This document shows positions 28,848-38,891 of a stretch of 64,000 bases of DNA, piece by piece (position 1 is the first letter of the stretch; every line of letters begins with the position of its first letter). Under the pieces are notes generated by a model, which worked only from the letters and a program-made list of their open reading frames with translations, made no database searches and was not told where the DNA came from. The translations under genes and the position numbers were made by a program. This DNA comes from an uncultured Sphingomonadaceae bacterium (GTDB lineage Bacteria > Pseudomonadota > Alphaproteobacteria > Sphingomonadales > Sphingomonadaceae). Location of the stretch: contig CAMYJW010000030.1 of NCBI GenBank assembly GCA_947258815.1, forward strand, positions 864,770 through 928,769, given 5' to 3'.

Positions 28848-30317
28848 ATGAACGCGGTGACACCAGTCGGGCCGGCAGCGGCCCCCGCACAGGAGCCCAA
28901 CGGCACGGTGAGCGACAGCGAGATCATCTCTTATGAGCCGGCGACCGGCTCCGAGATCTGGCGCGGCAAAGTCAGCGATACCGACGATGCCGTGAAGCGC
29001 TCGCGCCGCGCGTGGCCCGCATGGGCCGCGCAGCCGCTTTCCACCCGCATGGAACTGATGCGCCGCTATGCCAACGAAGTGCGCAAGGAATCGGACAAGC
29101 TGGCCACCACGATCGCCCGCGAAACGGGAAAGCCGATGTGGGAAGCCAATGCCGAAGTGGAAGCGGTGATCGGCAAGGTAGAGCTTTCAATCCGCGCCTA
29201 TGCCGAGCGGAGCGCCCAGCGCAAGCTGGACAATGCCATACAGGGCACGATGGCGCTGCGGCACAAACCGCACGGCGTGATGGTGGTGCTGGGCCCGTTC
29301 AACATGCCTGCGCATCTGCCCAATTCGCACATCGTGCCGGCGCTGATCGCGGGCAATGCCGTTATTTTCAAACCCAGCGAAAAAGCGCCTGCCACGGGCG
29401 AGATACTGGCGCGCTGCCTGAACCGGGCCGGCGTTCCCGCCGCGGCCATCCAGGTCGTCACCGGCGGTCCGCTCACCGGGCAGGAACTTGTCGCGCATGA
29501 TGGAATCGATGGCGTTCTGTTCACCGGATCGGCCAACACCGGCATCGCGATCAACCGCAGGCTCGCAACCCGGCCCGACAAGATCGTGGCGCTCGAAATG
29601 GGCGGCAACAATCCCATGGTCATATGGGACACCCCGAAAATCACCGATGCAGCCGCGCTGATCGTGCAATCCGCGTTCACGACAGCCGGACAAAGATGCA
29701 CCGCGGCCCGCCGGATCATCGTCAAATCCTCAATGTACGATCAGATCGTGCCCGAGATTAAATCTCTGGCAGACCGCATCATCGTGGGCAGCCCGTTTGA
29801 TGAACCTGCGCCGTTCATGGGGCCGATCATAGATAACGCCGCCGCCGACGGCCTGACCGAAAGCTTCCTCTACCTGCTCAGCCACGGCGCCAGGGCGATC
29901 AAGCATCTGGTCCGCCCCGATGAATCGCTGCCTTTCCTTTCCCCTTCGATCATCGATACGACCGGGATGAAGGAACGCCCGGACGTGGAACTGTTCGGTC
30001 CGATTCTTCAGGTCATCAAGGTTGACGATCTGGACGAAGCGATTTCAGTTGCGAATGGCACACGGTTTGGCCTTGCCGCATCGCTGATCGGCGGAACGCC
30101 GCAGGAATACAATCGCTTCTGGGCAAACATCCGGGCGGGAATCGTCAACTGGAACCGGCCAACGATCGGCCCTTCCCACGCAGCCCCTATGGGCGGCACC
30201 GGACTTTCGGGCAACCACCGGCCCACCGGCTATTACGCCGCCGATTATTGTGCCTACCCCGTGGCATCGGGCGAAGTGGAACAGCCACGCGCGGCTATTG
30301 GCGTCGGCCTGAATTAA
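28848..30317 (+). CDS. Aldehyde dehydrogenase, AstD-like (succinylglutamate semialdehyde dehydrogenase family)
   Basis: ALDH motifs LGPFNMPAHLPNSHIVPALIAGNAVIFKPSEKAP, GSANTG, ALEMGGNNP, TAGQRCTAARR; AstD-type N/M-rich motifs. Confidence 0.85.
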   Translation: MNAVTPVGPAAAPAQEPNGTVSDSEIISYEPATGSEIWRGKVSDTDDAVKRSRRAWPAWAAQPLSTRMELMRRYANEVRKESDKLATTIARETGKPMWEANAEVEAVIGKVELSIRAYAERSAQRKLDNAIQGTMALRHKPHGVMVVLGPFNMPAHLPNSHIVPALIAGNAVIFKPSEKAPATGEILARCLNRAGVPAAAIQVVTGGPLTGQELVAHDGIDGVLFTGSANTGIAINRRLATRPDKIVALEMGGNNPMVIWDTPKITDAAALIVQSAFTTAGQRCTAARRIIVKSSMYDQIVPEIKSLADRIIVGSPFDEPAPFMGPIIDNAAADGLTESFLYLLSHGARAIKHLVRPDESLPFLSPSIIDTTGMKERPDVELFGPILQVIKVDDLDEAISVANGTRFGLAASLIGGTPQEYNRFWANIRAGIVNWNRPTIGPSHAAPMGGTGLSGNHRPTGYYAADYCAYPVASGEVEQPRAAIGVGLN

Positions 30318-30385
30318 GACCAGAGCCGCCGGACGACCTCTGTAACAGCACCTGCAACACCAGCTCGGATTATTGCCAGCGCAGC

Positions 30386-31102
30386 CTATTGGCCGCTGGC
30401 GATCAGATCCACTTCGGTCAGCCCGTTATCGAGCGTGCGCGCAAAGATAAGATAGGCAACGCCAGCCTTACCGCCGCCCAGCACGTGATCGCCACCATCC
30501 AGCTTGTGATCGGTGTTGAAACCGGCGGCGCTGAGCCGTGTGTAGTAAAAATCGACGACATCGCCCGGATCGACCGGCGAGATGAAATTGACCACGCGCA
30601 GCGCGCACCCATCCTTGTCGGTCCCGGCAGCTTCCTGAACCGCGCCGCGCGGATAGATCGGCAAAGCCTTGGGCAGCTTTGTCGTCCAGTTCATCGAATA
30701 TTCGACTTTTCCGGCACAATCGGTGCTGGCCGCTTTCGCCGATGCCGCCACCTGCGCAGCGGTCGCCGCGTTTTCAACCAGCGATGCAACATTGCCGGTT
30801 GATGGAGAAGGCGCGGACTTCAGCGTGCCGCCGGCCAGCTTGGCCGCTTCCTGGCGCGCCGCGGCTATCGCCTCGGGACTGCGCTGTTCGGGCGGCAATT
30901 CCGCTTTTCCGCTGCTTGCCGAAACCGCCGCGCCGTTCTGGCCGGAAAGCTCGGGATCGACCATGATCTGGTCACCCAGCGCACCGGTCATCGCGGGATC
31001 TTCGCCGGCAGCGTCGGTCTCATTCGAATCGGCATCGCCGCAACCGGCCAGCAGAGAAACACTCGCAAAGCTGATGAGCGCGAAACGGGCAACGGTTTTC
31101 AT
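30386..31102 (-). CDS. Hypothetical lipoprotein
   Basis: Signal and lipobox FASVSLLAGCGDADSNE; no recognised domain. Confidence 0.75.
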   Translation of the reverse strand: MKTVARFALISFASVSLLAGCGDADSNETDAAGEDPAMTGALGDQIMVDPELSGQNGAAVSASSGKAELPPEQRSPEAIAAARQEAAKLAGGTLKSAPSPSTGNVASLVENAATAAQVAASAKAASTDCAGKVEYSMNWTTKLPKALPIYPRGAVQEAAGTDKDGCALRVVNFISPVDPGDVVDFYYTRLSAAGFNTDHKLDGGDHVLGGGKAGVAYLIFARTLDNGLTEVDLIASGQ

Positions 31103-31321
31103 GGACTTGGAACCCTTCCTGAAGCGTCCGTCATGGGGGCGACGGACCTTTTGCTTAACATGGCGTTAGGCATCGGCTGAAGTTCTTAACAGCAAATTGA
31201 AAAACACGGTTAACACGGCGCAAACTCCGTGCCCGTGCCAAATCGGGATAGTGCGCGGCAAAAGGGTTTGTTTGGAACCGGGCCGAAACCGGACGGCGGA
31301 AAGGGATGTCCGGGTAAGCAC

Positions 31322-31365
31322 ACAAAAAGAGAGAGCGCTCCCGGAACAGGTCCGGGAACGCTCTC
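31322..31365 (-). terminator. Rho-independent terminator downstream of the glycine-zipper gene
   Basis: Minus strand: GAGAGCGTTCCCGG-ACCTGTT-CCGGGAGCGCTCTC (one G-U) followed by TCTTTTTGTG. Confidence 0.8.
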
Positions 31366-31446
31366 ACGCGATACGCGACCCGCGATACCGCGTTGTTGCC
31401 GCGCGTCGCCGTACGCGCGGAACCTCGTAAATTCGTTGCCTGGCGC

Positions 31447-31869
31447 CTAGCGGCAGCGCCTCCCGTCACGCGCGATGGACCGGCCCAGCAACGCGCCGCC
31501 TGCCAGACCAAGGATTGTGCCGGTGGCGCGATTGCGGCCGCCATCGATTTCGCGGCCCAGCAAGGCGCCAACCGCGCCGCCGATAATCAGGCCGGTGGTG
31601 CCGTCTTTCTTGCGGCAATACGTGCGCCCGTCTCGCCCGCGCCAGGTGCGCGTATTGCGATAGACCGGCTCGTCATAATATGGCCGCGATGATCCGTGGC
31701 GATGATCGCCACGCCAGTGGCGATGGCTGCCATGCTGCCAGCCAGTCTCGACACCGTTCACACTGATCGCAGGCGCCGCTGAATGAGATGACGGCATCGC
31801 GTTCGCAGAGCCGGTGGCCGCAACCGCAGCTGCCGCGGCGATGATGGAAAACGTGATGCGTTTCATCAT
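31447..31869 (-). CDS. Glycine-zipper 2TM domain protein, exported
   Basis: Signal peptide; TTGLIIGGAVGALLGREIDGGRNRATGTILGLAGGALLGRSI. Confidence 0.85.
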   Translation of the reverse strand: MMKRITFSIIAAAAAVAATGSANAMPSSHSAAPAISVNGVETGWQHGSHRHWRGDHRHGSSRPYYDEPVYRNTRTWRGRDGRTYCRKKDGTTGLIIGGAVGALLGREIDGGRNRATGTILGLAGGALLGRSIARDGRRCR

Positions 31870-32039
31870 GTTATCTCTCCAACTGACTTCGCACGACCTG
31901 CCGTGCTGACAACCAGAGAGTTAGGCGAACCAAGCTGAACCAACGGCAACACCGCTGTCAGAATTGAAACACTTCGACGAAATGAATGCTTTGTCGCGAC
32001 GAACCGTTTGCAAAACCGCGCGCAGGCGGCGGTGAAACG

Positions 32040-33083
32040 TCAGTCAGCCAGCCGCCATGCCAGCCGCTCACCAGCATGAAACGGAACGATCGGCGTGCCA
32101 TTGGCGTCAATCACATCGGGCACATCGGCCCCATCGCGCCGCAGCGTCACCGTTTGCTCGCTCACCGGCAGGCCATAAAAACGCGGACCATGCAGCGATG
32201 CGAAGCCTTCCAGCTGGTCAAGCGCGCCTTCTTCCTCAAACACGGCGGCATAGCTTTCCAGCGCGAACGGCGCGTTGAAAATACCCGCACAGCCACATGC
32301 CGATTCCTTGGCATCCCGCGCATGCGGCGCGCTGTCCGTTCCCAGAAAGAATTTTTCCGATCCCGATGTCGCAGCCTTGCGCAGCGCCAGCCGGTGTTTT
32401 TCGCGCTTGGCAACAGGGAGGCAGAAATTGTGCGGCTGCATCCCGCCCACCAGCATCGCATTGCGATTGATGTGCAGATGCTGCGGCGTGATCGTCGCAC
32501 CCACGTTGGGGCCGGAGCTGGTCACGAAATCGACCGCTTGCGTCGTCGTAATATGCTCAAAAACGGTTTTGAGCGTCGGCAGATCGCGCAGCAGCGGCGC
32601 CAGCGTCTGCTCGATGAACACCGCCTCGCGATCGAAGATATCGACATGGCTGTCGGTCACTTCGCCATGAACCAGCAACGGCATGCCGATTGCCGCCATG
32701 CGTTCCAGAACGCCGCGAATATTGGCCACGTCCGTCACCCCGTGGGCAGAGCCGGTGGTGGCATGTGCGGGATAAAGTTTGGCCGCCACAAACGCACCGC
32801 TTTCAAAGCCGCGCGCGATCTCGTCAGGATCGCTCGTGTCTGTCAGATAGCAGGTCATCAGCGGCGTAAAATCCGCACCCGCAGGCAAAGCCCCGATGAT
32901 CCTGGCGCGATAGGCAAGCGCATCGGCCGCGCTGGTGATCGGCGGTGAGAGATTGGGCATGATGATCGCGCGGCCAAACTGGCGCGCAGTGTAGGCCAGA
33001 ACGCCTTGCAGGATTTCGCCATCGCGCACATGCAGATGCCAGTCATCCGGGCGGCGGATCGTCAGAGTTTCAACTTCGCTCAT
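32040..33083 (-). CDS. pyrC: Dihydroorotase (PyrC, E. coli type)
   Basis: RRPDDWHLHVRDG; AKLYPAHATTGSAHGVTD; LLVHGEVTD; FLGTDSAPHARDAKESACGCAGIF. Confidence 0.94.
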   Translation of the reverse strand: MSEVETLTIRRPDDWHLHVRDGEILQGVLAYTARQFGRAIIMPNLSPPITSAADALAYRARIIGALPAGADFTPLMTCYLTDTSDPDEIARGFESGAFVAAKLYPAHATTGSAHGVTDVANIRGVLERMAAIGMPLLVHGEVTDSHVDIFDREAVFIEQTLAPLLRDLPTLKTVFEHITTTQAVDFVTSSGPNVGATITPQHLHINRNAMLVGGMQPHNFCLPVAKREKHRLALRKAATSGSEKFFLGTDSAPHARDAKESACGCAGIFNAPFALESYAAVFEEEGALDQLEGFASLHGPRFYGLPVSEQTVTLRRDGADVPDVIDANGTPIVPFHAGERLAWRLAD

Positions 33084-33179
33084 CACGCTTCCATAGCCGG
33101 GACTTGCTTTCGCGCCACCCCCGTAGGACACGTTCGGCCTATCGGGTCACATATAACGCTGGGACAGGGCAGATCGATT

Positions 33180-34184
33180 ATGAGCAAAAACACAATGCAG
33201 GCGCTGGTTTGCGAGGCTTATGGCCCGCCTGAAACGCTGAAGCTGCGTGATATGCCCATCCCGCAGCCGGGCGACGGCGAGATTCAGATCCGCGTGCACT
33301 GTTCCGGGCTTAATTTTCCCGATTCGCTGATCATCGAAAACAAATACCAGTTCAAACCGGAGCTTCCGTTTGCACCGGGCAGCGAACTGGCCGGAACCGT
33401 AACTGCAGTGGGGCCGGGCGTGGATCGCTTTGTTATCGGCGATCGGGTGTCCGCGCTGACCAGCTGGGGCGGCTTTGCCGAATATGCCGTGGCCAATGCG
33501 CAACTCGCCACGCGCGTGCCTGAAACCATGGATCTGGAAACCGCCGGCGTTTTCACCTGCGCTTATGGCACGGTATACCACGCGCTCAAACAACGCGCCC
33601 GTTTGCAGCCGGGCGAAACCGTTCTGGCGCTGGGGGCAAGCGGCGGCATCGGCCTTGCCACCGTGGAAATCGCCAAGGCAATGGGCGCGCGCGTGATCGC
33701 CGCAGCATCAAGCGATGAAAAACTGGCTATCGCCAAAGCCCACGGCGCAGACGAACTGGTGAACTACAAAACCCACAATCTCAAGGACGCGGTAAAACAG
33801 CTGACCGGCAAGCATGGTGTCGATGTTATCAGCGATCCGGTGGGCGATGCGCTGTCAGAACCAGCCTTTCGCACCATGGCCTGGGAAGGCCGCCACCTTG
33901 TTATCGGCTTTGCCGCAGGCGCAATTCCGGCCATTCCGCTCAATCTGACTTTGCTTAAAGGCGCGTCGATCATGGGCGTGTTCTGGGGGGATTTTGTGGT
34001 GCGAACGCCCGCAGAAAACCACGCCAACATGGATGAGCTTTACGAACTGCACGCGCAAGGCAAGCTCAAACCGCATATCAGCGCGCGCTATCCGCTTGCC
34101 GATGGCGGCAAGGCGATCCGCGCGATCATGGAAGGCAAAGTGACCGGCAGAGCTGCGATCCTTTGCAATGCCGAAAATGGCTGA
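33180..34184 (+). CDS. NADPH:quinone oxidoreductase, zinc-free MDR family
   Basis: MQALVCEAYGPPETLKLRD; PGSELAGTVTAVGPGV; LGASGGIGLATVEIAKAMGARVIAAASS. Confidence 0.93.
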   Translation: MSKNTMQALVCEAYGPPETLKLRDMPIPQPGDGEIQIRVHCSGLNFPDSLIIENKYQFKPELPFAPGSELAGTVTAVGPGVDRFVIGDRVSALTSWGGFAEYAVANAQLATRVPETMDLETAGVFTCAYGTVYHALKQRARLQPGETVLALGASGGIGLATVEIAKAMGARVIAAASSDEKLAIAKAHGADELVNYKTHNLKDAVKQLTGKHGVDVISDPVGDALSEPAFRTMAWEGRHLVIGFAAGAIPAIPLNLTLLKGASIMGVFWGDFVVRTPAENHANMDELYELHAQGKLKPHISARYPLADGGKAIRAIMEGKVTGRAAILCNAENG

Positions 34185-34238
34185 CCCGGATCGCCGCATG
34201 CGTTGCGTTTGGGCCCGCCAATCCCCAACTATGCAGCC

Positions 34239-34976
34239 ATGAACGCACCGCGTCTTTTCAATCGAGCCATCGTGCGCATCTCCCCTCGCGATGCGGGGGA
34301 GGACGTAACCGATTTTCTCAACGGGCTGGTCACCAACGAAATCGGCGGCGATCTGCCGGTGTGGGCCGGTTTGCTGACGCCGCAAGGCAAGGCACTGTTC
34401 GATTTTCTGGTGTGGCGCGATTGCAATGATCTGCTGCTCGACTGTGAGGCCGATGCAGCCGATGCGCTCGCCAAACGGCTGACACTCTATCGCCTGCGCC
34501 GCCCGATCGACATCGCGCGCGACGATTCGCTGGGCGTTTTCTGGCGCGCCGCCCATGACCCGGCCGATGAAAACGCGACACCCGATCCGCGCCTTGCCGC
34601 GCTTGGCTGGCGCTGGATCGGGCCTGCCGACCCGAACGATAAGCCGGTTGATGACCAATGGCTTGCCCATCGCCTGTCACTGGGCGTTGCCGAAGGGCAG
34701 GCCGAACTGGGCAGCGATGCAACGCTTTGGCTGGAATGCAACGCAGCAGAACTGCATGGCGTCAGCTTTGAAAAAGGCTGCTATATCGGACAGGAAAACA
34801 CCGCGCGGATGAACTGGCGCCAGAAGGTCAACCGGCGGCTGATCGTGGTGCCGTTGCCAGGCTCCGATCCCAAACGCCAGCGCGCGGCCTATCCGCAATC
34901 GGGTCTTGCCGTCGATCACCTGCGGCTGGACGATATCGATCCCGCGTGGCGGCCCGACTGGCTTTCGCTGGACTGA
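34239..34976 (+). CDS. ygfZ: YgfZ/GcvT-domain folate-binding protein (Fe-S cluster maintenance)
   Basis: DFLNGLVTNEIG...GLLTPQGKALFDFLVWRD and signature KGCYIGQENTARM. Confidence 0.92.
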   Translation: MNAPRLFNRAIVRISPRDAGEDVTDFLNGLVTNEIGGDLPVWAGLLTPQGKALFDFLVWRDCNDLLLDCEADAADALAKRLTLYRLRRPIDIARDDSLGVFWRAAHDPADENATPDPRLAALGWRWIGPADPNDKPVDDQWLAHRLSLGVAEGQAELGSDATLWLECNAAELHGVSFEKGCYIGQENTARMNWRQKVNRRLIVVPLPGSDPKRQRAAYPQSGLAVDHLRLDDIDPAWRPDWLSLD

Positions 34977-34983
34977 AAGTCAG

Positions 34984-35556
34984 TCAGGCCGCGATAGGGC
35001 GATAATGATCGCCATCATCGCACGGTTCGCAATCGCCCGGTCCACCAAGCGTAACTGCATAAATGTGTGCGGGCACAAATGCGCCTCTGGCCCGGCTGTT
35101 TCTTGGCTTCAGCTCACCCGTCGGCCTGAATCCGGCTTTGCGCAAAACGCGCCCGGAAGCCGGATTATCAACGAAGTGGCTGGCAATAACCTTGCGGTGC
35201 CCAAGCGCACGCGCAACCTGCAACACCGCGCGCGCCGCCTCTGTGGCAAAACCCTGCCCCCAGTGATCGCGCGCAATCCAGTATCCCAGTTCAACTTCGC
35301 CACATTCGGCATCGATCAGGCCCGCGCTGCCAACGATCCGCCCGCCCGCCGTTTCCGGCAGGGTAACAAGGAAATTCGGGCGGGAAAGCGGCTGCGTTCT
35401 CGCAACGAACGCGCGCGCGTCATCGGGTGTATAGGGCCACGGCGCCGATACCAGATTGCGCACGACTTCGCAGTCGTTGATCAGGGGATAAATCTCTTGC
35501 CAGTCTTCCGGCCACGCCGGCCGCAGGAACAGCCTTTCACTGCGATTGAACATCAT
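34984..35556 (-). CDS. GNAT family N-acetyltransferase (RimJ/RimL type)
   Basis: RLFLRPAWPEDW; GELGYWIARDHWGQGFATEAARAVLQVA; NPASGRVLRKAGF. Confidence 0.92.
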   Translation of the reverse strand: MMFNRSERLFLRPAWPEDWQEIYPLINDCEVVRNLVSAPWPYTPDDARAFVARTQPLSRPNFLVTLPETAGGRIVGSAGLIDAECGEVELGYWIARDHWGQGFATEAARAVLQVARALGHRKVIASHFVDNPASGRVLRKAGFRPTGELKPRNSRARGAFVPAHIYAVTLGGPGDCEPCDDGDHYRPIAA

Positions 35557-35685
35557 GCCACTCCACGCATTCGCCCCGCGCCGCTGCCTCTAGGCCGCGC
35601 GGGTTACATTGCGGTTACAGCCCTTCCCATCCCGTGCATATTTCACGCCGGGCCGTTGGAAACGCCATCGAATAAGGGAGACATG

Positions 35686-35717
35686 AAAAAAGGGAGACGG
35701 GGGTGACCCTCTCCCTT
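35686..35717 (-). terminator. Rho-independent terminator downstream of rpmA
   Basis: Minus strand: AAGGGAGA-GGGTCACCCCCG-TCTCCCTT followed by TTTT; inner GGGTCACCC also pairs. Confidence 0.75.
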
Positions 35718-35786
35718 GTTCAGCCAGACTTCAAAAGTCTGGAAGAGGCCATCCCGTCAGGACAGCCTTTCCTTGACCATCCGGTT

Positions 35787-36056
35787 TTATTCAGCAGCTT
35801 CCGCCATCGCATCCACGGAGACATACTTGCGGCCAAGCTTGCCTTTATGGAAACGCACGCGGCCATCGGTAAGCGCGAACAGCGTGTGATCCTTGCCACA
35901 GCCGACGTTGACGCCCGGATAGACGCGGGTGCCGCGCTGGCGCACGATAATGTTGCCGCCAACAACGCCTTCGCCACCGAATTTCTTCACACCAAGGCGT
36001 TTGCTTTCCGAATCGCGACCGTTGCGCGATGAGCCGCCTGCTTTTTTATGTGCCAT
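35787..36056 (-). CDS. rpmA: 50S ribosomal protein L27
   Basis: [62 protein letters not shown]. Confidence 0.98.
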   Translation of the reverse strand: MAHKKAGGSSRNGRDSESKRLGVKKFGGEGVVGGNIIVRQRGTRVYPGVNVGCGKDHTLFALTDGRVRFHKGKLGRKYVSVDAMAEAAE

Positions 36057-36075
36057 CTCGATCTACTCCGAAATC

Positions 36076-36546
36076 TTACTCAGCCGAATCGTCGGCGGGC
36101 TTGCTGTCGGCCTTCGACGCAGCCGGTTTCTTCGCTGCGGGCTTTTTCGCAGCCGGCTTCTTGGCTGCGGGTTTCTTTGCCGCCGCCTTTGCTTCCGGCT
36201 TTTCATCGGCGGGCGCAGCAGCTTTCTTGGCCGGGGCCTTCTTGGCCGCATCGCCAACAGCAAGGATACGCAGCAGCGTCATCGGCTGGCGATGGCCAAG
36301 CTTGCGACGATAGTTATGCCGACGGCGCTTCTTGAACACCGTGACCTTTTCGCTCTTCGCCTGGGCGATGATCTCGGCAGAGACCTGCACCTTCGACGCA
36401 TCGGCAACCTTGCCTTCTTCGCCTGCCAGCAGGACATCGCCCAGCGTAACAGTGTCACCGGCTTCGCCAGCGAGCTTTTCAACCGCGATCTTGTCTCCGG
36501 CGGCAACCCGATACTGTTTGCCGCCCGTGCGCACTACTGCGAACAT
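36076..36546 (-). CDS. rplU: 50S ribosomal protein L21 with Lys/Ala/Pro-rich C-terminal extension
   Basis: [25 protein letters not shown]...[39 protein letters not shown] tail; upstream of rpmA. Confidence 0.96.
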   Translation of the reverse strand: MFAVVRTGGKQYRVAAGDKIAVEKLAGEAGDTVTLGDVLLAGEEGKVADASKVQVSAEIIAQAKSEKVTVFKKRRRHNYRRKLGHRQPMTLLRILAVGDAAKKAPAKKAAAPADEKPEAKAAAKKPAAKKPAAKKPAAKKPAASKADSKPADDSAE

Positions 36547-36855
36547 GGTGCTCTTACCCAATCTATGCTTCGTTTTTTCGCCCTGACCGCCGGAATTCCG
36601 GGCTTTACCGAAACCAGGCGGGCAACACGCCGGACACCCCGCGAAAGGCAGGGGCCGGAAAGAGAGGTGCGGTTAGTCGATGACCTTTGTGCTGTCAATA
36701 CGATTTGGCAGGTTTGGCGGCACGAAATCACGACCTGCCGGGCACATGATCCACATCCCCATGTGCTTATGGATGCTTTTGGGCAACCCGGCGTTTCATT
36801 GACGCCCAGACGATAGACTCTCGCGATTTGCGCGGTGCGTGCTATGGCTCCGGCC

Positions 36856-37398
36856 ATGATCCGTTTTGCCCCCATATTTGCCACAGTGGCGACTTCGCTT
36901 TGCCTTGCAGCCTGCGCGAATACGACAGGGCAATACCCATCCCTAGCCAAGCGCGACGCTGAACGGGTAACGGGGTCTGCACAGTCCGTCGCCCCTCCTC
37001 CAACAGTGCCCGCCGCACCCGCTTTGGGGTCTGCTCCCGTGGCGAAGGTGCAAGCGGAACTTTCCGAACTGATCGCAACCGCAAACCGCGCGCATCGCGC
37101 TTTCCTTGCCCAACAGGGACCGACGGAACGCGCAATTTCCGCGGCGCGGGGCAGCGCGCGGGGCAGCACGAACTGGATAAGTGCACAAATCGCGCTTTCG
37201 CAACTGCAGGCGGCGCGCAGCAACGCAATGATCGCGCTGACCGATATGGATCAGCTTTTCGCCAGTGAGCGTGTTGCCCATCCCGGCGCGCTTTCTCCGG
37301 CAGCGCAAACGATCGGCGCTGCCCGCGCGAAGATAGAACCGCTGGTCACGCAGCAGGACCGGGTTCTTGACGCGCTGCTACGCCGGTTGGGGACGTAG
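36856..37398 (+). CDS. Hypothetical lipoprotein
   Basis: MIRFAPIFATVATSLCLAACANTTG lipobox; no recognised domain. Confidence 0.65.
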   Translation: MIRFAPIFATVATSLCLAACANTTGQYPSLAKRDAERVTGSAQSVAPPPTVPAAPALGSAPVAKVQAELSELIATANRAHRAFLAQQGPTERAISAARGSARGSTNWISAQIALSQLQAARSNAMIALTDMDQLFASERVAHPGALSPAAQTIGAARAKIEPLVTQQDRVLDALLRRLGT

Positions 37399-37521
37399 GC
37401 TGCGCGAACAGGCTCAAAGCCAGGCGCCTCGAAATCTCAATCTGGCGAAAGGCGCGCCAGACACGATCCTATCACGATCGGCCCGGCCGCGCCTTCTGCC
37501 ACGAATCAGAGTGTTTGAATC

Positions 37522-38007
37522 TCAGCGCCCCGGTGCTGGCAGATGTTCCGCCGCATCGTTGGCCAGTGCCAGTTCATACATGGCGTTGCAGTCAATATAG
37601 GCGCCTTCCGGCTTGCCCTGATCGTTCACACCGGCAAGTCCGCCTTCATACGATACGAAAAACACCACGCCTTCCGGCCCCACTTTGCGTTCGGCAGTCG
37701 GGCCGCCCATATCGAGATAAAAGTCTTCGTAGCGCAGATCGCGGCCCTCAACATTGAAACCGCCTTCGCGAATAAAATTCTGCACCTGCCCGTAACAGTA
37801 ATGTGCGGGGATCGTCGTGTTCGGCTCCGCCCTGAAGAGGGCCGTCCACATGCCCGATTGCCGATCAATGTGCGTCAATCGAAAGCTAAGACCTTCGAGC
37901 GGCCCTTCGGTCCATGGCAATTCATCGGGACGGACGATTGCCGAGCCATCAGCAAAGCGGCTTGCGCCCTTCGTCCTGTGTTCCCACTGTTCACCTTCTC
38001 TCGCCAT
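37522..38007 (-). CDS. Cupin-like protein, paralogue 1 (degenerate metal motif)
   Basis: Clear homology to the neighbouring ORF 38205-38708 (RFADGSxIVRPDELPWT...; Y.LALANDAAEHL); HYC...Q in place of HYH...H. Confidence 0.8.
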   Translation of the reverse strand: MAREGEQWEHRTKGASRFADGSAIVRPDELPWTEGPLEGLSFRLTHIDRQSGMWTALFRAEPNTTIPAHYCYGQVQNFIREGGFNVEGRDLRYEDFYLDMGGPTAERKVGPEGVVFFVSYEGGLAGVNDQGKPEGAYIDCNAMYELALANDAAEHLPAPGR

Positions 38008-38204
38008 AATCAGTCAATCCTCTTCCCAAGCTTTGTTCGCATTCGCGACGACAGATTACCCGCCGTTCGCACAACAAGTCGCAATGCGCAGCGGGCCGCC
38101 GCTACGCAGATTTAATGTGACCCTGGACCGGGTCGCCCGTGGTTATTGTCCGCGTCAATCTCCGAAGCAGACATACCGCCCGCCCCGGAGACACATCAGA
38201 CTTG

Positions 38205-38708
38205 TCAGTTGAAGAATTCTTCGCGCGGCGGAGGTGGCGGATCGAGATGGTCTGCCGCGTTGTTTGCCAGCGCCGCCTTGTACATCCATTCGACGTCAAC
38301 ATAATCGCCTGCCGGATTGCCATCCGCATCCGCGCCGGAAATCCCGCCGTAGAAAATGCTGATGCTTTCCTGCCCGTCGCTGCCGATGATCGGCTCATGC
38401 GCAACGCTGCCACATTCGATATTGTATTCACCGGCGTTGATCCGGTCATGGACATAGGAATATCCGCCAGACGTCACATACACATGCACATCGCTGAAGT
38501 GATAATGGCTGTCCGTATGGGTATCCGGGTCGATCTTCATCATGACAGACCACATTCCGGTGTTTCGATTGATCGACATCAGTTTGAAATAGACACCCGG
38601 CAGCGCCCAAGGCGTCCAGGGCAGTTCATCAGGACGAACAATCATCGATCCGTCGGCAAAGCGTTCGGTCGCTCTGTTTGTCGGGGTGGAACCAGCTACG
38701 GTGGCCAT
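38205..38708 (-). CDS. Cupin domain protein, paralogue 2 (2,4'-dihydroxyacetophenone dioxygenase/acetylacetone-cleaving enzyme-like)
   Basis: DPDTHTDSHYHFSDVHVYVTSGGYSYV cupin motif 1 and CGSVAHEP motif 2; tandem to paralogue 1. Confidence 0.8.
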   Translation of the reverse strand: MATVAGSTPTNRATERFADGSMIVRPDELPWTPWALPGVYFKLMSINRNTGMWSVMMKIDPDTHTDSHYHFSDVHVYVTSGGYSYVHDRINAGEYNIECGSVAHEPIIGSDGQESISIFYGGISGADADGNPAGDYVDVEWMYKAALANNAADHLDPPPPPREEFFN

Positions 38709-38891
38709 TTCAATCTCCCATTGGGCTGGAATTCAGCAACAATCACGTATCACAGCATTGCCTTATGTAATATGGCATATCTAATATGAGTCAAGTGATC
38801 TAGCTCACCAAAACCGCAACACGCCGCGCGACCGGAAATGCCTATCTGAAACCGCGCCGCGTGGCTTTCGGAAATTTGCGTGCAAATTGCG

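Noticed and set aside
37441-37461. Stem-loop TCTGGCG-aaaggcg-CGCCAGA between convergent genes
   Set aside because: No U-tract on either strand; could be a bidirectional 3' structure, but evidence is too weak to call a terminator.
38873-38888. AATTTGC-gt-GCAAATT palindrome 3' of moaE
   Set aside because: 2-nt loop cannot form a normal hairpin and no U-tract follows; not supported as a terminator.
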